From Diplocloster agilis (GTDB lineage Bacteria; Bacillota; Clostridia; Lachnospirales; Lachnospiraceae), in assembly GCF_019042275.1 (NCBI RefSeq), contig NZ_JAHQCW010000008.1, positions 78,190 through 142,189 on the forward strand: 64,000 nucleotides of DNA, given 5' to 3'. Position numbers and translations under genes: made by a program. Numbering within the stretch: the stretch's first letter is position 1; every line of letters begins with the position of its first letter. This document shows positions 63,708-64,000 of the stretch, one piece after another. The notes under the pieces are model-generated. The model ran no database searches. It was not told the DNA's origin and saw only the letters and a list, made by a program, of their open reading frames with translations.

Positions 63708-64000
63708 ATCCGTCCCTAACGAAAGCAGGGAGGAGAGCGAAACGGCGCTGCCGTGCGGGGACGGGCGTGCTAACTTAGCGTTCTTCCTGGGGGCTTCGCA
63801 TGTCCGCTGTTTAGAGCCTGGAACCACGGGCGGTATACGGGGACGCTCCGGGCAGCCGGGTTCTTTTGCATCTCCCTGAGAGCGCATAGGGCGGCTGCGT
63901 ATCCGCTTAGGGGAATCGGAAAGCCGGGTTCAGGATGACCGGCGGACTTCACGTCCGACGGGCAAGAGCCTCTGAACCGGGAACACATCACGTGTTCCTG
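63708..64000 (+). ncRNA. putative large structured RNA, continuing past the window end
   Basis: GC-rich, gene-free segment with many nested stems readable by eye: CCGTCCC/GGGACGG (63710-63716 with 63758-63764) enclosing CGGC/GCCG; GAACC/GGTTC (63821-63825 with 63859-63863); GCGG/CCGC (63891 with 63903); GGTTCAG/CTGAACC (63927-63933 with 63972-63978) enclosing CGGAC/GTCCG; and GGAACAC/GTGTTCC (63980-63986 with 63992-63998). A 77-base core recurs in degenerate form at 30239-30315. Strand is assumed. Minus-strand open frames across it look like chance. I cannot match it to a named RNA class. Confidence 0.5.

Noticed and set aside
63770..63991. Minus-strand open frames across the terminal GC-rich segment
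   Set aside because: The segment is explained by nested RNA-like stems; frames lack ribosome sites and are rich in P, G, R and S as expected of chance GC-rich frames.

Overview
The window reads as a chromosomal segment of a gut-type anaerobic Firmicute, most likely a member of the Lachnospiraceae (Clostridium XIVa-like). The EF-Tu, EF-G, S7 and S12 sequences, the strong AGGAGG ribosome binding sites, the many YesM/YesN-type sensor-regulator pairs tied to sugar ABC transporters, and three exo-glycosidase families acting on fucose and mannose (GH95, GH29, GH38) all fit a fermentative host-glycan forager. I see no tRNA, rRNA, CRISPR array, transposase or phage gene.

Layout. 1-8.1 kb: a GntR/LacI-type sugar repressor, an unlisted 52-codon gene with its own promoter and terminator, a MATE exporter behind an attenuator-like leader, a GH95 fucosidase, an HD-domain hydrolase and a YARHG lipoprotein. 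8.3-12.6 kb: a double-headed MerR regulator with an ABC exporter pair, a LysR regulator, and a DUF554 membrane protein enclosed by a 62-bp inverted repeat. 12.6-13.8 kb: an AT-richer patch of small genes, including a 59-codon membrane protein and a probable frameshift. 14-18 kb: GH29 fucosidase with a divergent AraC regulator, a DUF2007 protein and a lipoprotein.

18.1-30 kb is one mannoside-type utilisation locus: a minus-strand operon of two ABC permeases, a GH38 alpha-mannosidase, a phosphotriesterase-like hydrolase and a long phosphomannose-isomerase-like protein. A divergent sensor kinase/AraC-type regulator pair follows, and a separately transcribed solute-binding lipoprotein meets the regulator tail to tail with no gap. 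30.3-34.7 kb holds two consecutive ECF sigma/anti-sigma-like modules. 34.8-39.5 kb is the str operon (rpsL-rpsG-fusA-tuf) with its own consensus promoter and no rpoBC next to it. 39.8-40.4 kb is a Phd/RelE-type toxin-antitoxin pair. 40.5-46.4 kb has an acyltransferase-like membrane protein with an esterase, an enoate-reductase-type flavoenzyme and another alpha/beta hydrolase.

46.6-60.1 kb is a second large catabolic locus and the best candidate for an undescribed pathway: solute-binding protein, two permeases, a zinc-type alcohol dehydrogenase, a glycyl radical enzyme and its radical-SAM activase in one direction, with an AraC regulator, and divergently a Gfo/Idh/MocA-type protein lacking the usual EKP lysine plus a second sensor kinase/response regulator pair. 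There are no microcompartment shell genes. The substrate cannot be read from the sequence.

60.2-64 kb: a DUF4352 protein, an XRE regulator, a Ser/Thr kinase with a repeat-rich linker and membrane anchor divergent from a small HTH protein, and finally about 290 bases of GC-rich, stem-rich sequence that looks like a large structured RNA. A degenerate piece of the same element lies at about 30.24-30.31 kb.

Functions are inferred from reading the translated sequences and motifs only; no database search was run.
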